64,000 nt of DNA from Zoogloeaceae bacterium (GCA_024235595.1 JACKMC010000003.1:248001-312000); one strand, 5' to 3'; counted from the stretch's first letter, positions 25,127-37,442 are shown. The notes: generated by a model from the letters alone, not told the origin. A program made the numbers and translations.

Positions 25127-26191
25127 ATGGCAGAAACCAACAACCCCCGACGCCGTACCGCTGCCGTAAAGAGCGTGGCCGAGGAGACCGACCCGTCTGC
25201 GATGACCGGCGATAACGATTCCGCCGCTTCGCTCAGCGACGACGATACCCCACAAGTGTACGACAGCCGAGCCACGCCGAAACAGCATGACGATGCTGCG
25301 GCCGAGATCCTCGCGATCAGTCACGCGCCAACGGCACTGAAGATCGCCGAGGCGCCACATGGTTCGTGGGAAGACAGTGGCAAGGCGCCCTTGCCTGCGG
25401 ACTATCCCTACACCGAGCGGCTCAGCCGCAAGGAGTACGAGAACACCAAGCAGGAGCTGCAGATCGAACTGCTCAAGGTTCAGAGCTGGGTCAAGCAGTC
25501 CGGGCAGAAGATCGTGGTGCTCTTTGAAGGACGCGACGCAGCCGGCAAGGGCGGCACCATCAAGCGCTTCATGGAACATCTCAACCCGCGCGGTGCCCGC
25601 GTGGTGGCCTTGGAGAAGCCCTCGGACGTGGAACGCAAGCAATGGTACTTCCAGCGCTACCTCACCAACCTGCCGACCGCCGGCGAGATGGTGTTCTTCG
25701 ATCGCTCCTGGTACAACCGCGCCGGCGTCGAGCGGGTGATGGGATTCTGTACCGCGCAGGAGTATCTCGAATTCATGCGCCAGGCGCCGCAACTCGAACG
25801 CATGCTGGTCAATTCCGGCATTCGCCTGTTCAAGTTCTGGTTCTCCGTCAGCCGCGAGGAGCAACTGCGGCGTTTCATCTCGAGGCGCGATGATCCGCTC
25901 AAGCACTGGAAGCTGTCGCCGATCGACATCAAGTCACTCGACATGTGGGATGAATATACTGCGGCGAAGAAAGCGATGTTCTTCCATACCGACACCGCCG
26001 ACGCGCCCTGGGTCGTCATCAAGTCCGACGACAAGAAGCGCGCACGCCTCAACTGCATGCGCCACTTCCTGTCCATGCTCGACTATCCGGACAAGGACCA
26101 GGCGGTCGCCTGCACGGCGGATCCGCTTCTCGTGGGTTCGGCCTTGAGCGTCATGGAACGCAGCGAGGCGACCGTCGACGCGTTCTTCTGA
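25127..26191 (+). CDS. ppk2: Polyphosphate kinase 2
   Basis: Class I PPK2, which transfers phosphate between polyphosphate and nucleoside diphosphates. From the ATG at 25127 (GGAGGA ribosome binding site at 25115-25120) it has 354 residues. The first ~85 are an acidic, Ala/Asp/Ser-rich linker; the catalytic part has Walker A GRDAAGKGGTIKR, the EKPSDVERKQWYFQRY segment, and Walker B VFFDRSWYNRAGVERVMGFC, then the lid region RRDDPLKHWKLSPIDIKSLD. It is monocistronic and convergent with the cardiolipin synthase gene. Confidence 0.95.
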   Translation: MAETNNPRRRTAAVKSVAEETDPSAMTGDNDSAASLSDDDTPQVYDSRATPKQHDDAAAEILAISHAPTALKIAEAPHGSWEDSGKAPLPADYPYTERLSRKEYENTKQELQIELLKVQSWVKQSGQKIVVLFEGRDAAGKGGTIKRFMEHLNPRGARVVALEKPSDVERKQWYFQRYLTNLPTAGEMVFFDRSWYNRAGVERVMGFCTAQEYLEFMRQAPQLERMLVNSGIRLFKFWFSVSREEQLRRFISRRDDPLKHWKLSPIDIKSLDMWDEYTAAKKAMFFHTDTADAPWVVIKSDDKKRARLNCMRHFLSMLDYPDKDQAVACTADPLLVGSALSVMERSEATVDAFF

Positions 26192-26204
26192 GGCTTCGGC
26201 CCTC

Positions 26205-26233
26205 CGAACGGGCCGCCTGCTGGCGCCCGTTCG
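26205..26233. terminator. Hairpin between convergent ppk2 and cls
   Basis: CGAACGGGC at 26205-26213 is complementary to GCCCGTTCG at 26225-26233 (9 bp, 11-base loop), between the ppk2 and cls stop codons. It lacks a T-run in either direction. Confidence 0.4.
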
Positions 26234-26237
26234 ATGC

Positions 26238-27686
26238 TCAAAGGATCGGCGCCAGCATGTTGGCGGCCCGCGTGACGAAGCGGTGCCAGATGCTGCGCCG
26301 GTTCACTTCGGCAAGACTCATCTCGCGGCTCTCCGCAAAGTCGTCTTCGAGCATTGCGGCAACGGAGCCGACAAAGCCGGCGTCGTCCGAGAACACGGCG
26401 ATCTCGAAATTTATGAGGATCGAGCGGTGGTCGAGATTGACGGTACCAACGCAGGCCAGCAGGTCGTCCACGACGAAGGCCTTGGTGTGAAGGAAGCCGT
26501 TCGAAAAACGGAACACCCTCCCCCCGGCGCGCAGCAGTTCCGCCTGGTAAAGCAATGAGGCCTTGCGGATCAAGCGGTTGTCCCCCTTCTCCGGCACCAC
26601 CACGCGAACCTCGACGCCACGCAGGATTGCGAGTCGCAAGGCCTGCTGGACGGGGTCGGTCGGCACGAAATAGGGATTCGCGATCCAGATGCGCTTGCGC
26701 GCCGCATTGAACGACGACAGCAGCGAGACCGTGCATTCCGGCTGATCGTCGGCCGGTCCGGTGTGCCACAAGAGGGCCCGCGCAGCGCCGCAAGGCTGGG
26801 GCAGTTCAAAATCCATGCGCGGCAGCTTTCGTCTCGCCCAGTACCAGTCCTTGACGAATGCCACTGCCGCCATCACCGCCGCAGGCCCCTGGACGCGGAC
26901 ATGCGCATCCCGCCATCGACCCACCTCTGGATCGAGGCCGAGATAGTCGTCACCGACGTTGAGGCCGCCCACGAAAGCGACCCGGCCATCGACAACAACG
27001 ATCTTGCGGTGATTGCGAAAATTGACCTGGAAACGATTGCCCTTGCCACGCGTGGTGTCGAACGGACTGCATCGAATTCCGACGTCGCGCAGTTCTTCGA
27101 TGAAGCTTCTTGGAAGGCTGGAACCAATGGGATCGAAGAGAAAGCTCACCTTGACGCCAGCCCTCGCCCGCTCGATGAGTGCGTCGGCGACGCGCCGACC
27201 GACATTGTCGGCGCGAAAGATGTAGTACTGCACGAGGATGTAGCGCTCGGCGCCCGAGATCTCCGTCACGATGCTGTCGAAGGTCGCCTTCCCCTCAACC
27301 AGCAGTTCGAGGCAATTGCCACCAAGGAACCCGGTCCCGGAAAGCTTGCTGGCAATCTCGTGCAGCCCCTGAACACCGGGCCGCGGTTCGGAATCGAACT
27401 GCTGGAGGGCTTGCAGATGCTCCGACTCGCGCAATGCCAGTTCGTCGATCTGCGCGCGACGATTGACATAGCCCTGGAACTTGGTGCGGCCGAACACCCA
27501 GTAGAGGGGCAGCGACACCACGGGCATGGCAATCAGCGCGATCACCCAGCCCATGGCCCCCTGCGAGGTGCGCGTCACGAGCACCGCCCGGATCGCGCTG
27601 GGAATCGCCAATGCATAGGCACAAGCCGAGAAAACGAGCAGCCAGTTGTCGCCGTTCAGCAGTGTCGATAGCAAACCGGAACTCAT
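26238..27686 (-). CDS. cls: Cardiolipin synthase
   Basis: A 482-residue phospholipase D-family cardiolipin synthase. Two N-terminal TM helices (about 15-32 and 45-63) anchor it to the inner membrane. The two HKD motifs are FRNHRKIVVVDGRVAFVGG (about 218-236) and FLHTKAFVVDDLLACVGTVN (about 398-417), the paired catalytic sites that condense two phosphatidylglycerols. DPVQQALRLAILRGVEVRVV precedes the second. It stands alone in the leftward direction. ClsA-type is the likely subclass. Confidence 0.94.
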   Translation of the reverse strand: MSSGLLSTLLNGDNWLLVFSACAYALAIPSAIRAVLVTRTSQGAMGWVIALIAMPVVSLPLYWVFGRTKFQGYVNRRAQIDELALRESEHLQALQQFDSEPRPGVQGLHEIASKLSGTGFLGGNCLELLVEGKATFDSIVTEISGAERYILVQYYIFRADNVGRRVADALIERARAGVKVSFLFDPIGSSLPRSFIEELRDVGIRCSPFDTTRGKGNRFQVNFRNHRKIVVVDGRVAFVGGLNVGDDYLGLDPEVGRWRDAHVRVQGPAAVMAAVAFVKDWYWARRKLPRMDFELPQPCGAARALLWHTGPADDQPECTVSLLSSFNAARKRIWIANPYFVPTDPVQQALRLAILRGVEVRVVVPEKGDNRLIRKASLLYQAELLRAGGRVFRFSNGFLHTKAFVVDDLLACVGTVNLDHRSILINFEIAVFSDDAGFVGSVAAMLEDDFAESREMSLAEVNRRSIWHRFVTRAANMLAPIL

Positions 27687-27760
27687 CGGCCCTCGGAATT
27701 CACGCAGTATTCAGACTGCTACGCAGCTTATACGAAAAGCGACGCGCTGCCCCGCCGAGC

Positions 27761-29974
<2,214 letters not shown>

Positions 29975-30151
29975 GGCGTGATTATATCCGACCATCGAAG
30001 TCAACTACTTGCCTTTTACAGGATCCGCCCTTGAGCTGGACGACAATCCGCATTTCTCACACCGGCACGAGGTCCAGCCAGGCCGCTGAAGTACGTCGCG
30101 CCACGCCGAACATATCGGCGATCGCGGCCGTGCTGGGGTGCGAAAGGCGGC

Positions 30152-30967
30152 CTAACGCAACCCCTCGCCCGCCAACAGGCGACGCAAGGCTGCGAGCCGG
30201 GCCTTGACTCGAGCCGCGTTATCGCTGCCCATGCGGATCATGATCTTCTGCCCCGCGGAGAGCGATTCCAGCCCGGGATCGGCAAACCGGTACAGCACCT
30301 TCGGCTGCACCAGTTCGATCGGGCCTGCGGGCTGCGGCGCGGCCAGCAGGTGGTCGATGACGGCCACGAGCCGGTCGTTGAAGTAGCCGTTGGGATAGCC
30401 GAGATCCCGGTAGGCCTGCTGGAAGAACGGATAGAGCCTGACGTAGCCCTTGACCAGGGTCGACAGATCCACGGCCTCGGCGAACTTCACGAACGGAAGA
30501 TAACGTGTGACGTTGTCATCGCCGATGCGGCGCGCACCTTCCTCGCCCGCCACGATGAAGGGACCGCGAGCTGCACGCACCGGCGCCAGCTTGCGGGCGA
30601 CCTTCTCGCGCGGGAGGTTATCGACGGTGACCACGATTCGCCGCACCAGGTCGGGCAGCAGCATGACATCGGCGATCAGGCCGCCTGGCGCCGCCGCGGC
30701 CAGCGCCTGCGAAGCCAGCGCATCGGCATCGGGCGCGGCCTCCCCCTCTTTCGCCAAGGCTTCTTCCATCTGCTCGGGTACGATCTGCTCGACCGGAAAC
30801 TGGATCGGCGGTGCGGCCGGCGCGATCGGCTCCGGCGCGGCAGGTAGCTGCGCCTGAGGCTGGAGTGGCGGCACCTGCGGCGGGGGCGGCGCCTCACCCT
30901 GCAGGAAGAAATAGGCCAGGCCCGCAAGCAGCAGCAGGACCACGATCACTCGAAACACGGTCTTCAT
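30152..30967 (-). CDS. DUF3014 family membrane-anchored protein
   Basis: A 271-residue protein with a single N-terminal TM anchor (VFRVIVVLLLLAGLAYFFL), a Pro/Gln-rich linker (PPPPQVPPLQPQAQLP), and a globular C-terminal domain with LPDLVRRIVVTVDNLPREKV and the FFQQAYRDLGYPNGYFNDRL segment, a fit to DUF3014. It probably faces the periplasm. The ATG at 30967 is used because the longer frame adds residues before the anchor. Function is unknown. Confidence 0.85.
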   Translation of the reverse strand: MKTVFRVIVVLLLLAGLAYFFLQGEAPPPPQVPPLQPQAQLPAAPEPIAPAAPPIQFPVEQIVPEQMEEALAKEGEAAPDADALASQALAAAAPGGLIADVMLLPDLVRRIVVTVDNLPREKVARKLAPVRAARGPFIVAGEEGARRIGDDNVTRYLPFVKFAEAVDLSTLVKGYVRLYPFFQQAYRDLGYPNGYFNDRLVAVIDHLLAAPQPAGPIELVQPKVLYRFADPGLESLSAGQKIMIRMGSDNAARVKARLAALRRLLAGEGLR

Positions 30968-31091
30968 CTTTCGCCCTCGTCGTTCGCGTAGCGGCGGCCC
31001 GCGCAGGAAATGAGCCCCGCATTGCGGCAACGCGTTCCATCGACTCCACCACACCCGAAGCATACCCTGTGCACCGGCGAGACGAAAAAAA

Positions 31092-31115
31092 GCGGCGGAT
31101 CCGAAGATCCGCCGC
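31092..31115 (-). terminator. Intrinsic terminator of acnB
   Basis: On the minus strand GCGGCGGATC, loop TTCG, GATCCGCCGC then a run of seven T. Arms 31106-31115 and 31092-31101, T-run 31085-31091. UUCG-capped 10-bp stem, about 27 bases past the stop. Confidence 0.93.
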
Positions 31116-31141
31116 CCTTGCCCAATAGCGGTGCTACAGGA

Positions 31142-33739
31142 TCAGACTTCGACCGTGTCTGCGACTTCCTTGAAAGCTTCGATCTGGTCGAAGTTCATGT
31201 AGCGATAGACCTCGCCGGCCTTGGCACCGAGCGACTGGACCTGCGCCTGGTACTCGGCAACCGTCGGGATCTTGCCGGTCAGGGCGCACACCGCGGCCAG
31301 CTCGGCCGAACCGAGATAGACCTGGGTGTCGATACCGAGGCGGTTGGGAAAGTTACGCGTGGAGGTCGACATGGCGGTCGAACCCTTGCGGATCTGCGCC
31401 TGGTTGCCCATGCACAGCGAGCAGCCCGGGGGCTCCATGCGGGCACCGGATTTGCCGAGCGTCGAGTAGTAGCCTTCCTCGTTGAGGATCATGGCGTCCA
31501 TCTTGGTCGGCGGTGCCACCCACAGGCGGGTCGGGATGTCCGACTTGCCCTCGAGCACGCTGGCTGCGGCGCGGAAGTGACCGATGTTGGTCATGCACGA
31601 ACCGATGAACACTTCGTCGATTTTGGCACCGGCGACTTCGGACAGCAGCTTGACGTCGTCCGGGTCGTTCGGGCAGGCAACGATCGGCTCCTTGATGTCG
31701 GCCAGATCGATGTCGATGACTGCGGCGTACTCGGCGTCGGCATCGCCCTTGAGCAGCTCGCCGGTAGCGATCCACTCTTCCATGGCCTTGATGCGACGGC
31801 CCAGGGTGCGGGCATCCTCGTAGCCGTTGGCGATCATCCACTTCATCAGGGTGATGTTCGAGTTCATGTACTCGACGATCGGGGCCTTGTCGAGATGCAC
31901 CGTGCAACCCGCGGCGGAGCGCTCGGCCGAGGCGTCGGAGAGCTCGAAGGCCTGCTCGACCTTGAGCTCCGGCAGTCCCTCGATTTCGAGAATGCGGCCG
32001 GAGAAGATGTTCTTCTTGCCCTTCTTCTCGACCGTCAGCAGGCCGGCCTTGATGGCGTAGAGCGGAATGGCATTGACGAGGTCACGCAGGGTGACGCCGG
32101 GCTGCATCTTGCCCTTGAAGCGCACCAGCACCGATTCGGGCATGTCCAGCGGCATCACGCCGGTGGCAGCGGCAAAGGCCACCAGGCCGGAGCCGGCCGG
32201 GAAGGAGATGCCGATCGGGAAACGGGTGTGGCTGTCGCCACCGGTACCCACGGTGTCGGGCAGCAGCAGACGGTTGAGCCAGGAGTGGATCACGCCGTCA
32301 CCCGGGCGCAGCGACACGCCGCCGCGGGTGGAGATGAAGCTTGGCAGTTCCTTGTGGGTCTTGACGTCGACCAGCTTCGGGTAGGCCGAGGTGTGGCAGA
32401 AGGACTGCATCACCAGGTCGGCGGAAAAACCGAGACAGGCCAGATCCTTGAGTTCGTCGCGGGTCATGGGACCGGTCGTATCCTGGGAGCCGACGGTGGT
32501 CATCTTCGGCTCGCAGTAGGTGCCCGGGCGAACGCCCTTGCCTTCCGGCAGGCCGCACGCGCGACCGACCATCTTCTGCGCCAGCGAGAAGCCCTTGCCA
32601 CTGTCGGCGGGGTCCTGCGGCAGGCGGAACAGGGTGGATGCGGGCAAACCCAGCGCCTCGCGCGCCTTGGCGGTGAGGCCACGGCCGATGATCAGCGGAA
32701 TACGGCCACCGGCACGGACTTCGTCGAGGATGACCGGGGTCTTGAGAGCGGCTTCGGCGATCTTCTCGCCATTCTTGAAGGCAGTGACCACGGCCGTGGC
32801 CTGGTCGACCTTCAGTTCAACCTCGTCGCCCATATCCATGGCCGAGACGTCGATCTCGATCGGCAGTGCACCGGCATCTTCCATGGTATTGAAGAAGATC
32901 GGAGCGATCTTGGAGCCCAGGCACACGCCGCCGAAACGCTTGTTCGGCACGAAGGGGATGTCTTCGCCGGTGAACCACAGCACCGAGTTGGTGGCGGACT
33001 TGCGCGACGATCCGGTACCGACCACATCACCGACGTAGGCCACCAGGTTGCCCTTGGCACGCATGTCCTCGATGAACTTGATCGGGCCACGAACACCGGG
33101 CTCTTCCGGAGTGATACCCGAACGGGGGTTCTTGAGCATGGCCAGCGCGTGCAGCGGAATGTCGGGGCGGGACCACGCATCCGGCGCCGGCGACAGGTCG
33201 TCGGTGTTGGTTTCGCCGGTGACCTTGAAAACCGTGACTTTCATCGAGGCCGGAACTTCGGGGCGGCTGGTGAACCACTCGCCGTCGGCCCACGACTGCA
33301 TCACTGCCTTGGCGTTGGCGCTGCCCTTGTCGGCGAGTTCCTTCACGTCGTGGAAGAAGTCGAACATCAACAGGGTTTTCTTGAGCCCCTCGGCTGCGAC
33401 CGAGCCCACCTCGGCATCGTCGATCAGGTCGATCAGCGGCTTGATGTTGAACCCGCCCAGCATGGTACCGAGCAGTTCCGTTGCCTTGATACGGGAAACC
33501 AGCGCGCACTTCTCTTCGCCCTTGGCAACCTCGGCCAGGAATCCTGCCTTGACCTTGGCCGCGTCATCGACGCCGGCGGGAACGCGATATGTAAGCAGTT
33601 CGACGAGGAAGGACTCCTCGCCAGCGGGCGGGTTCTTCAGGAGCTGGACCAGTTCTTCTGCCTGCTGCTTGGAAAGGGGCAGCGGCGGAATGCCGAGCGC
33701 GGCGCGCTCTGCAACATGCTGGCGATAGGCTTCAAGCAT
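31142..33739 (-). CDS. acnB: Aconitate hydratase B
   Basis: AcnB converts citrate to isocitrate in the TCA cycle, and usually also hydrates 2-methylaconitate. The 865-residue length fits. The [4Fe-4S] ligands are near C715 (FIGSCMTNIGHF), C773 and C776 (PPGCSLCMGNQAQIRKG). The N-terminal HEAT-like domain (PPLPLSKQQAEELVQLLKNP) and DDLSPAPDAW are AcnB features absent from AcnA, and GTGSSRKSATNS is the swivelling-domain loop. It is monocistronic, divergent from acnA across a 485-base gap. Confidence 0.98.
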   Translation of the reverse strand: MLEAYRQHVAERAALGIPPLPLSKQQAEELVQLLKNPPAGEESFLVELLTYRVPAGVDDAAKVKAGFLAEVAKGEEKCALVSRIKATELLGTMLGGFNIKPLIDLIDDAEVGSVAAEGLKKTLLMFDFFHDVKELADKGSANAKAVMQSWADGEWFTSRPEVPASMKVTVFKVTGETNTDDLSPAPDAWSRPDIPLHALAMLKNPRSGITPEEPGVRGPIKFIEDMRAKGNLVAYVGDVVGTGSSRKSATNSVLWFTGEDIPFVPNKRFGGVCLGSKIAPIFFNTMEDAGALPIEIDVSAMDMGDEVELKVDQATAVVTAFKNGEKIAEAALKTPVILDEVRAGGRIPLIIGRGLTAKAREALGLPASTLFRLPQDPADSGKGFSLAQKMVGRACGLPEGKGVRPGTYCEPKMTTVGSQDTTGPMTRDELKDLACLGFSADLVMQSFCHTSAYPKLVDVKTHKELPSFISTRGGVSLRPGDGVIHSWLNRLLLPDTVGTGGDSHTRFPIGISFPAGSGLVAFAAATGVMPLDMPESVLVRFKGKMQPGVTLRDLVNAIPLYAIKAGLLTVEKKGKKNIFSGRILEIEGLPELKVEQAFELSDASAERSAAGCTVHLDKAPIVEYMNSNITLMKWMIANGYEDARTLGRRIKAMEEWIATGELLKGDADAEYAAVIDIDLADIKEPIVACPNDPDDVKLLSEVAGAKIDEVFIGSCMTNIGHFRAAASVLEGKSDIPTRLWVAPPTKMDAMILNEEGYYSTLGKSGARMEPPGCSLCMGNQAQIRKGSTAMSTSTRNFPNRLGIDTQVYLGSAELAAVCALTGKIPTVAEYQAQVQSLGAKAGEVYRYMNFDQIEAFKEVADTVEV

Positions 33740-34224
33740 GGTAGTTCTTCCTCAATGGTTTTTCGACCCAAACACACGCGCTGCCGGCCATCGAGGGCCG
33801 TCCGCGCCACTCTAAAAACCTGTCGCGTGCCGAGCACGCGACCAAGTCTTATATATGATACATGTTACCGCGCCGAAGTTGTGCAATCGCACAATAAAAA
33901 GCCGGAGCAAGAGTGACCGCGAGGCCCCTGCACTGGCCTTGCGTCAGGAAACCGAACCTTCACACACCTGCTTCGTCGATGTGCCGGTCGCGGATTGCTG
34001 TGCTTTCCACGCGGCGAGTGAGAGTATAGGCCACGATCCGCCCCGATGGCAGCCGTAGCACCGCCACGCCACCTCGACGAGTCTCCGGCGTGCGCGCGAC
34101 CCTCGCACGGCGCCACTGCGGCCTGCCCTGCGGTGGCGCGGGAGCGGAATTGCATGACGGCGGGAACCTCTGCCCGGCGAGGCCAATCCGATATAGTTAC
34201 ACTTGCGGCAATAGGGAGGGCACC
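33740..34224. other. Divergent acnB/acnA regulatory region
   Basis: A 485-base gap holding the promoters of both aconitase genes. An AT-rich patch (33849-33865, TATATATGATACATG-like) and an inverted repeat TTGTGC-AATC-GCACAA at 33879-33894 lie on the acnB side and could be a promoter and a regulator site. The acnA side is GC-rich with a GGGAGGG ribosome binding site before the ATG. No ORF is convincing. Confidence 0.4.
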
Positions 34225-36918
34225 ATGACCGATCTCAACGATTGCACCCGTACTCTGATCCTGCAGGATGGCACGCCATATCGTTACTGCAGCCTGCCTG
34301 CGTTGGCGACAACCTTTCCGCGAGTCGCGCGCCTGCCGGTGTCGATGCGGATCGTCCTTGAATCGGTGCTGCGCAACATGGACGGCAAGCGCATCACCGC
34401 CGAGCATGTCGCGCAGCTCGCCAATTGGCAACCTACAGCGCAGCGCAGCGAGGAAATTCCCTTCGTGGTGGCGCGCGTCGTATTGCAGGACTTCACCGGC
34501 GTGCCCTTGCTGTGCGACCTCGCCGCGATGCGCAATGTCGCCGCCGACCTCGGCCACGCGCCCAAGCGCATCGAACCGATGGTGCCGGTCGATCTGGTGG
34601 TCGATCACTCCGTGCAGGTAGATCATTACGGCACCCCGCAAGCGCTGCGCCAGAACATGGAGATCGAGTTCACTCGAAATCGTGAGCGGTACGAGTTCCT
34701 CAAATGGGGCATGCAGGCCTTCGACACCTTCAAGGTCGTGCCTCCGGGCATTGGAATCGTACACCAGGTGAATCTGGAACACCTGTTTCAGGGCATTCGC
34801 TCGAATGGCGAGTTGCTGTTTCCAGACACCCTGGTCGGAACGGACTCCCATACCACCATGATCAACAGTGTCGGAGTCGTCGGCTGGGGGGTTGGCGGCA
34901 TCGAGGCCGAAGCTGCAATGCTCGGACAGCCGGTCTTCCTGCTGACACCAGACGTCATCGGCGTGGAACTCACCGGCCGGCTCGCCGAAGGAATCACCGC
35001 AACCGACCTGGTGCTGGCTGTCACCGAGATGCTGCGGCGTGAAAAGGTGGTCGGCAAGTTCGTCGAATTCTTCGGCGAAGGCACGGCCAGCCTGACCGTC
35101 ACCGACCGCGCCACAATCGCCAACATGGCGCCGGAATATGGCGCGACGATGGGTTTCTTCCCGGTCGACGAGAACACCGTCACCTACATGCGCAATACCG
35201 GTCGCAGCGACCAGGCCTGTGAGCTCTTCGAGGGATATTTCCGCGCCCAGAATCTTTTCGGCATCCCGCGCAAGGGCGAAATCGACTATACGAGAGAGCT
35301 CAGCCTGGATCTGGGTTCCATCGTCGCCTCGCTGGCCGGCCCCAAACGTCCGCAGGACCGCATCGCGCTGCCGGCAATGCGCTCCGCCTTCGAAGCAACG
35401 TTCTCGGCCCCCGCCTCGGAGAGCGGCTTCAATCAGAGTTCCGAGGCCCTCGGAAAACGCTTCGACAGCGGCATCGAAGGCGTGGACTTGGGCAATGGCG
35501 ACGTCCTCATCGCAGCGATTACCTCGTGCACCAACACCTCCAACCCGGCAGTCATGATTGCAGCCGGGCTTCTGGCGCAGAAAGCGGTCGCGCAGGGACT
35601 TCGGGTCAAGCCGCATATCAAGACCTCGCTTGCACCGGGCTCGCGCGTCGTCACCCACTACCTTGAAAAGGCGGGGCTGCTCGAGCCGCTCGCGCAATTG
35701 GGCTTCGCGCTGGCCGGATATGGCTGCACCACCTGCATCGGCAATTCCGGAGACCTGGCGCGCGAATTCAACGAAACGATTTCCAAACACGATCTCGTCG
35801 TCGCGGCAGTGCTCTCCGGAAACCGCAATTTCGAGGCGCGCATCCACCCGAACATCCGGGCGAACTTTCTCGCCTCGCCGCCGCTGGTGGTCGCATTCGC
35901 GATTGCCGGCCGGGCAAACATCGATCTCGAGAACGAGCCGCTGGGAATGGGCAGCGATGGCAAGCCGGTGTTCCTGCGCGACCTGTGGCCAAGCTCGGAC
36001 GAGATCGCCGCGGTCATGCCTTACGCGGCCGACCCGGCCACCTTCCGCAGGCTCTATGCGGACTTTGGCAACGACAACGAACTATGGAACGGCATCGATG
36101 CCCCGTCCGGCGATGTCTACCAATGGCCGACCTCGACCTACATTGCTTGCCCTCCGTTCTTTGAAGGCTTCTCGATGGAGCCGCGGCCACAGCCTTCGAT
36201 AAGCGGCGCCAGAGCCTTGCTGATGCTGGGAGATTCGGTCACCACCGACCATATCTCGCCGGCCGGCTCGTTCGGCGAGCAGACTCCCGCCGGCAAATGG
36301 CTCATCGGCAAAGGCGTCGAGCGCAAGGACTTCAACAGCTACGGCTCCCGTCGCGGCAATCACGAGGTGATGATTCGCGGCACCTTCGCCAACGTGCGGG
36401 TCAAGAATCTCATGCTCCCGCCCGACAGCGATGGCTCGCGTATCGAAGGCGGCTTTACGCTGCTCGACGGCAAGCGGGTCAGCGTCTTCGATGCGGCCAG
36501 CGCATACCAGCAACAGCAGATCCCGACCATGGTCTTTGCGGGTGAAGAATATGGCACCGGCTCATCGCGCGACTGGGCCGCCAAGGGCACTCTGTTGCTG
36601 GGCGTGCGCGCCGTCGTGGCGCGCAGCTTCGAGCGCATTCACCGCTCCAATCTTGTCGGCATGGGCGTGCTGCCGCTGCAATTCAAGGGCGAAGACAGCT
36701 GGCAATCGCTGGGCCTGAGCGGTGACGAGCAGTTCGACATCCCCGGCGCCGAAGGTACGCTGCAGCCTCAGCAAGACCTCAAGCTGGTGATTCATCGCCG
36801 TGACGGGCGCACCGAAGAAGTGCCGGTCCTGTGCCGCATCGACACGCCGATCGAGGTCGAGTACTACCGCCACGGGGGCATTCTCCCCTATGTCCTGCGA
36901 GCGCTGCTTGATGAATAG
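34225..36918 (+). CDS. acnA: Aconitate hydratase A
   Basis: An 897-residue AcnA/IRP1-type aconitase. The iron-sulfur ligands are C435 (ITSCTNTSNP), C501 and C504 (GYGCTTCIGNSG), at the same residue numbers as in E. coli AcnA. Other signatures are LVGTDSHTTMINSVGVVGWGVGGIEAEA (in part) and DSVTTDHISPAGS. The ATG at 34225 is backed by AGGGAGGG at 34213-34220. It is divergent from acnB; AcnA is usually the stress-stable form and AcnB the growth form. Confidence 0.96.
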   Translation: MTDLNDCTRTLILQDGTPYRYCSLPALATTFPRVARLPVSMRIVLESVLRNMDGKRITAEHVAQLANWQPTAQRSEEIPFVVARVVLQDFTGVPLLCDLAAMRNVAADLGHAPKRIEPMVPVDLVVDHSVQVDHYGTPQALRQNMEIEFTRNRERYEFLKWGMQAFDTFKVVPPGIGIVHQVNLEHLFQGIRSNGELLFPDTLVGTDSHTTMINSVGVVGWGVGGIEAEAAMLGQPVFLLTPDVIGVELTGRLAEGITATDLVLAVTEMLRREKVVGKFVEFFGEGTASLTVTDRATIANMAPEYGATMGFFPVDENTVTYMRNTGRSDQACELFEGYFRAQNLFGIPRKGEIDYTRELSLDLGSIVASLAGPKRPQDRIALPAMRSAFEATFSAPASESGFNQSSEALGKRFDSGIEGVDLGNGDVLIAAITSCTNTSNPAVMIAAGLLAQKAVAQGLRVKPHIKTSLAPGSRVVTHYLEKAGLLEPLAQLGFALAGYGCTTCIGNSGDLAREFNETISKHDLVVAAVLSGNRNFEARIHPNIRANFLASPPLVVAFAIAGRANIDLENEPLGMGSDGKPVFLRDLWPSSDEIAAVMPYAADPATFRRLYADFGNDNELWNGIDAPSGDVYQWPTSTYIACPPFFEGFSMEPRPQPSISGARALLMLGDSVTTDHISPAGSFGEQTPAGKWLIGKGVERKDFNSYGSRRGNHEVMIRGTFANVRVKNLMLPPDSDGSRIEGGFTLLDGKRVSVFDAASAYQQQQIPTMVFAGEEYGTGSSRDWAAKGTLLLGVRAVVARSFERIHRSNLVGMGVLPLQFKGEDSWQSLGLSGDEQFDIPGAEGTLQPQQDLKLVIHRRDGRTEEVPVLCRIDTPIEVEYYRHGGILPYVLRALLDE

Positions 36919-36938
36919 CAGGGCCTGCCCTTTTCCCG

Positions 36939-37442
36939 ATGGCGGCAACTGATCAGGCCGCCATCCAGGAAGTGAGCGCACGGTTTGCGCGCGCTGGCCG
37001 TGTCGAGGCCATCTTCGTGCGACCGGGCCGGCGCGTGGAGTGCCTCGCCCGCAGCCGGGTGGATGCCATCGCCGGCCGGGGGCTCGAGGGCGACCGCAGC
37101 CGCGGCGGCTCGCGGCAATTGAGCCTCATACAGCACGAACATCTCGCAGTGATCGCGGCCCTGCTCGGCTCGGGCGCGGTCGACCCCGGCAGGCTGAGAC
37201 GAAACCTCGTCATCTCCGGCATCAACCTGCTCGCCCTCAGGCCTCTGTGGCGCTCACAGGCGCTCGAGGTGCGCATCGGCACGGCCGTGGTTCTCGTCGG
37301 CGGGCCCTGCGCACCCTGCTCGCGGATGGAGGAAACACTCGGTCCGGGTGGCTACAACGCGCTGCGCGGACACGGCGGAATGCTTGCCACCATCATCCAT
37401 GGCGGGGCTATCGAGGTCGGGAGCCCGGTGATAGTCCGATAG
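36939..37442 (+). CDS. MOSC domain protein
   Basis: A 167-residue stand-alone MOSC domain, related to molybdenum cofactor sulfurase C-termini and YiiM/YuaD proteins. Signatures are GRGLEGDRSRGGSRQLSLIQ, RRNLVISGINLLAL, and the conserved Cys segment GGPCAPCSRMEETLGPGG. These proteins bind a Mo-cofactor or act on N-hydroxylated bases. It begins 20 bases after acnA, so it may be co-transcribed, without an evident functional reason. Confidence 0.9.
   Translation: MAATDQAAIQEVSARFARAGRVEAIFVRPGRRVECLARSRVDAIAGRGLEGDRSRGGSRQLSLIQHEHLAVIAALLGSGAVDPGRLRRNLVISGINLLALRPLWRSQALEVRIGTAVVLVGGPCAPCSRMEETLGPGGYNALRGHGGMLATIIHGGAIEVGSPVIVR

Noticed and set aside
31010..33916. 968-codon plus-strand ORF opposite acnB
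   Set aside because: It lies on the antisense of the unmistakable acnB gene and its protein is a His/Gly/Arg/Gln-rich mirror of GC-rich coding, without any domain.
33865..35847. 660-codon minus-strand ORF opposite acnA
   Set aside because: Antisense to acnA over most of its length; no family features, no ribosome binding site. Typical shadow frame in high-GC DNA.
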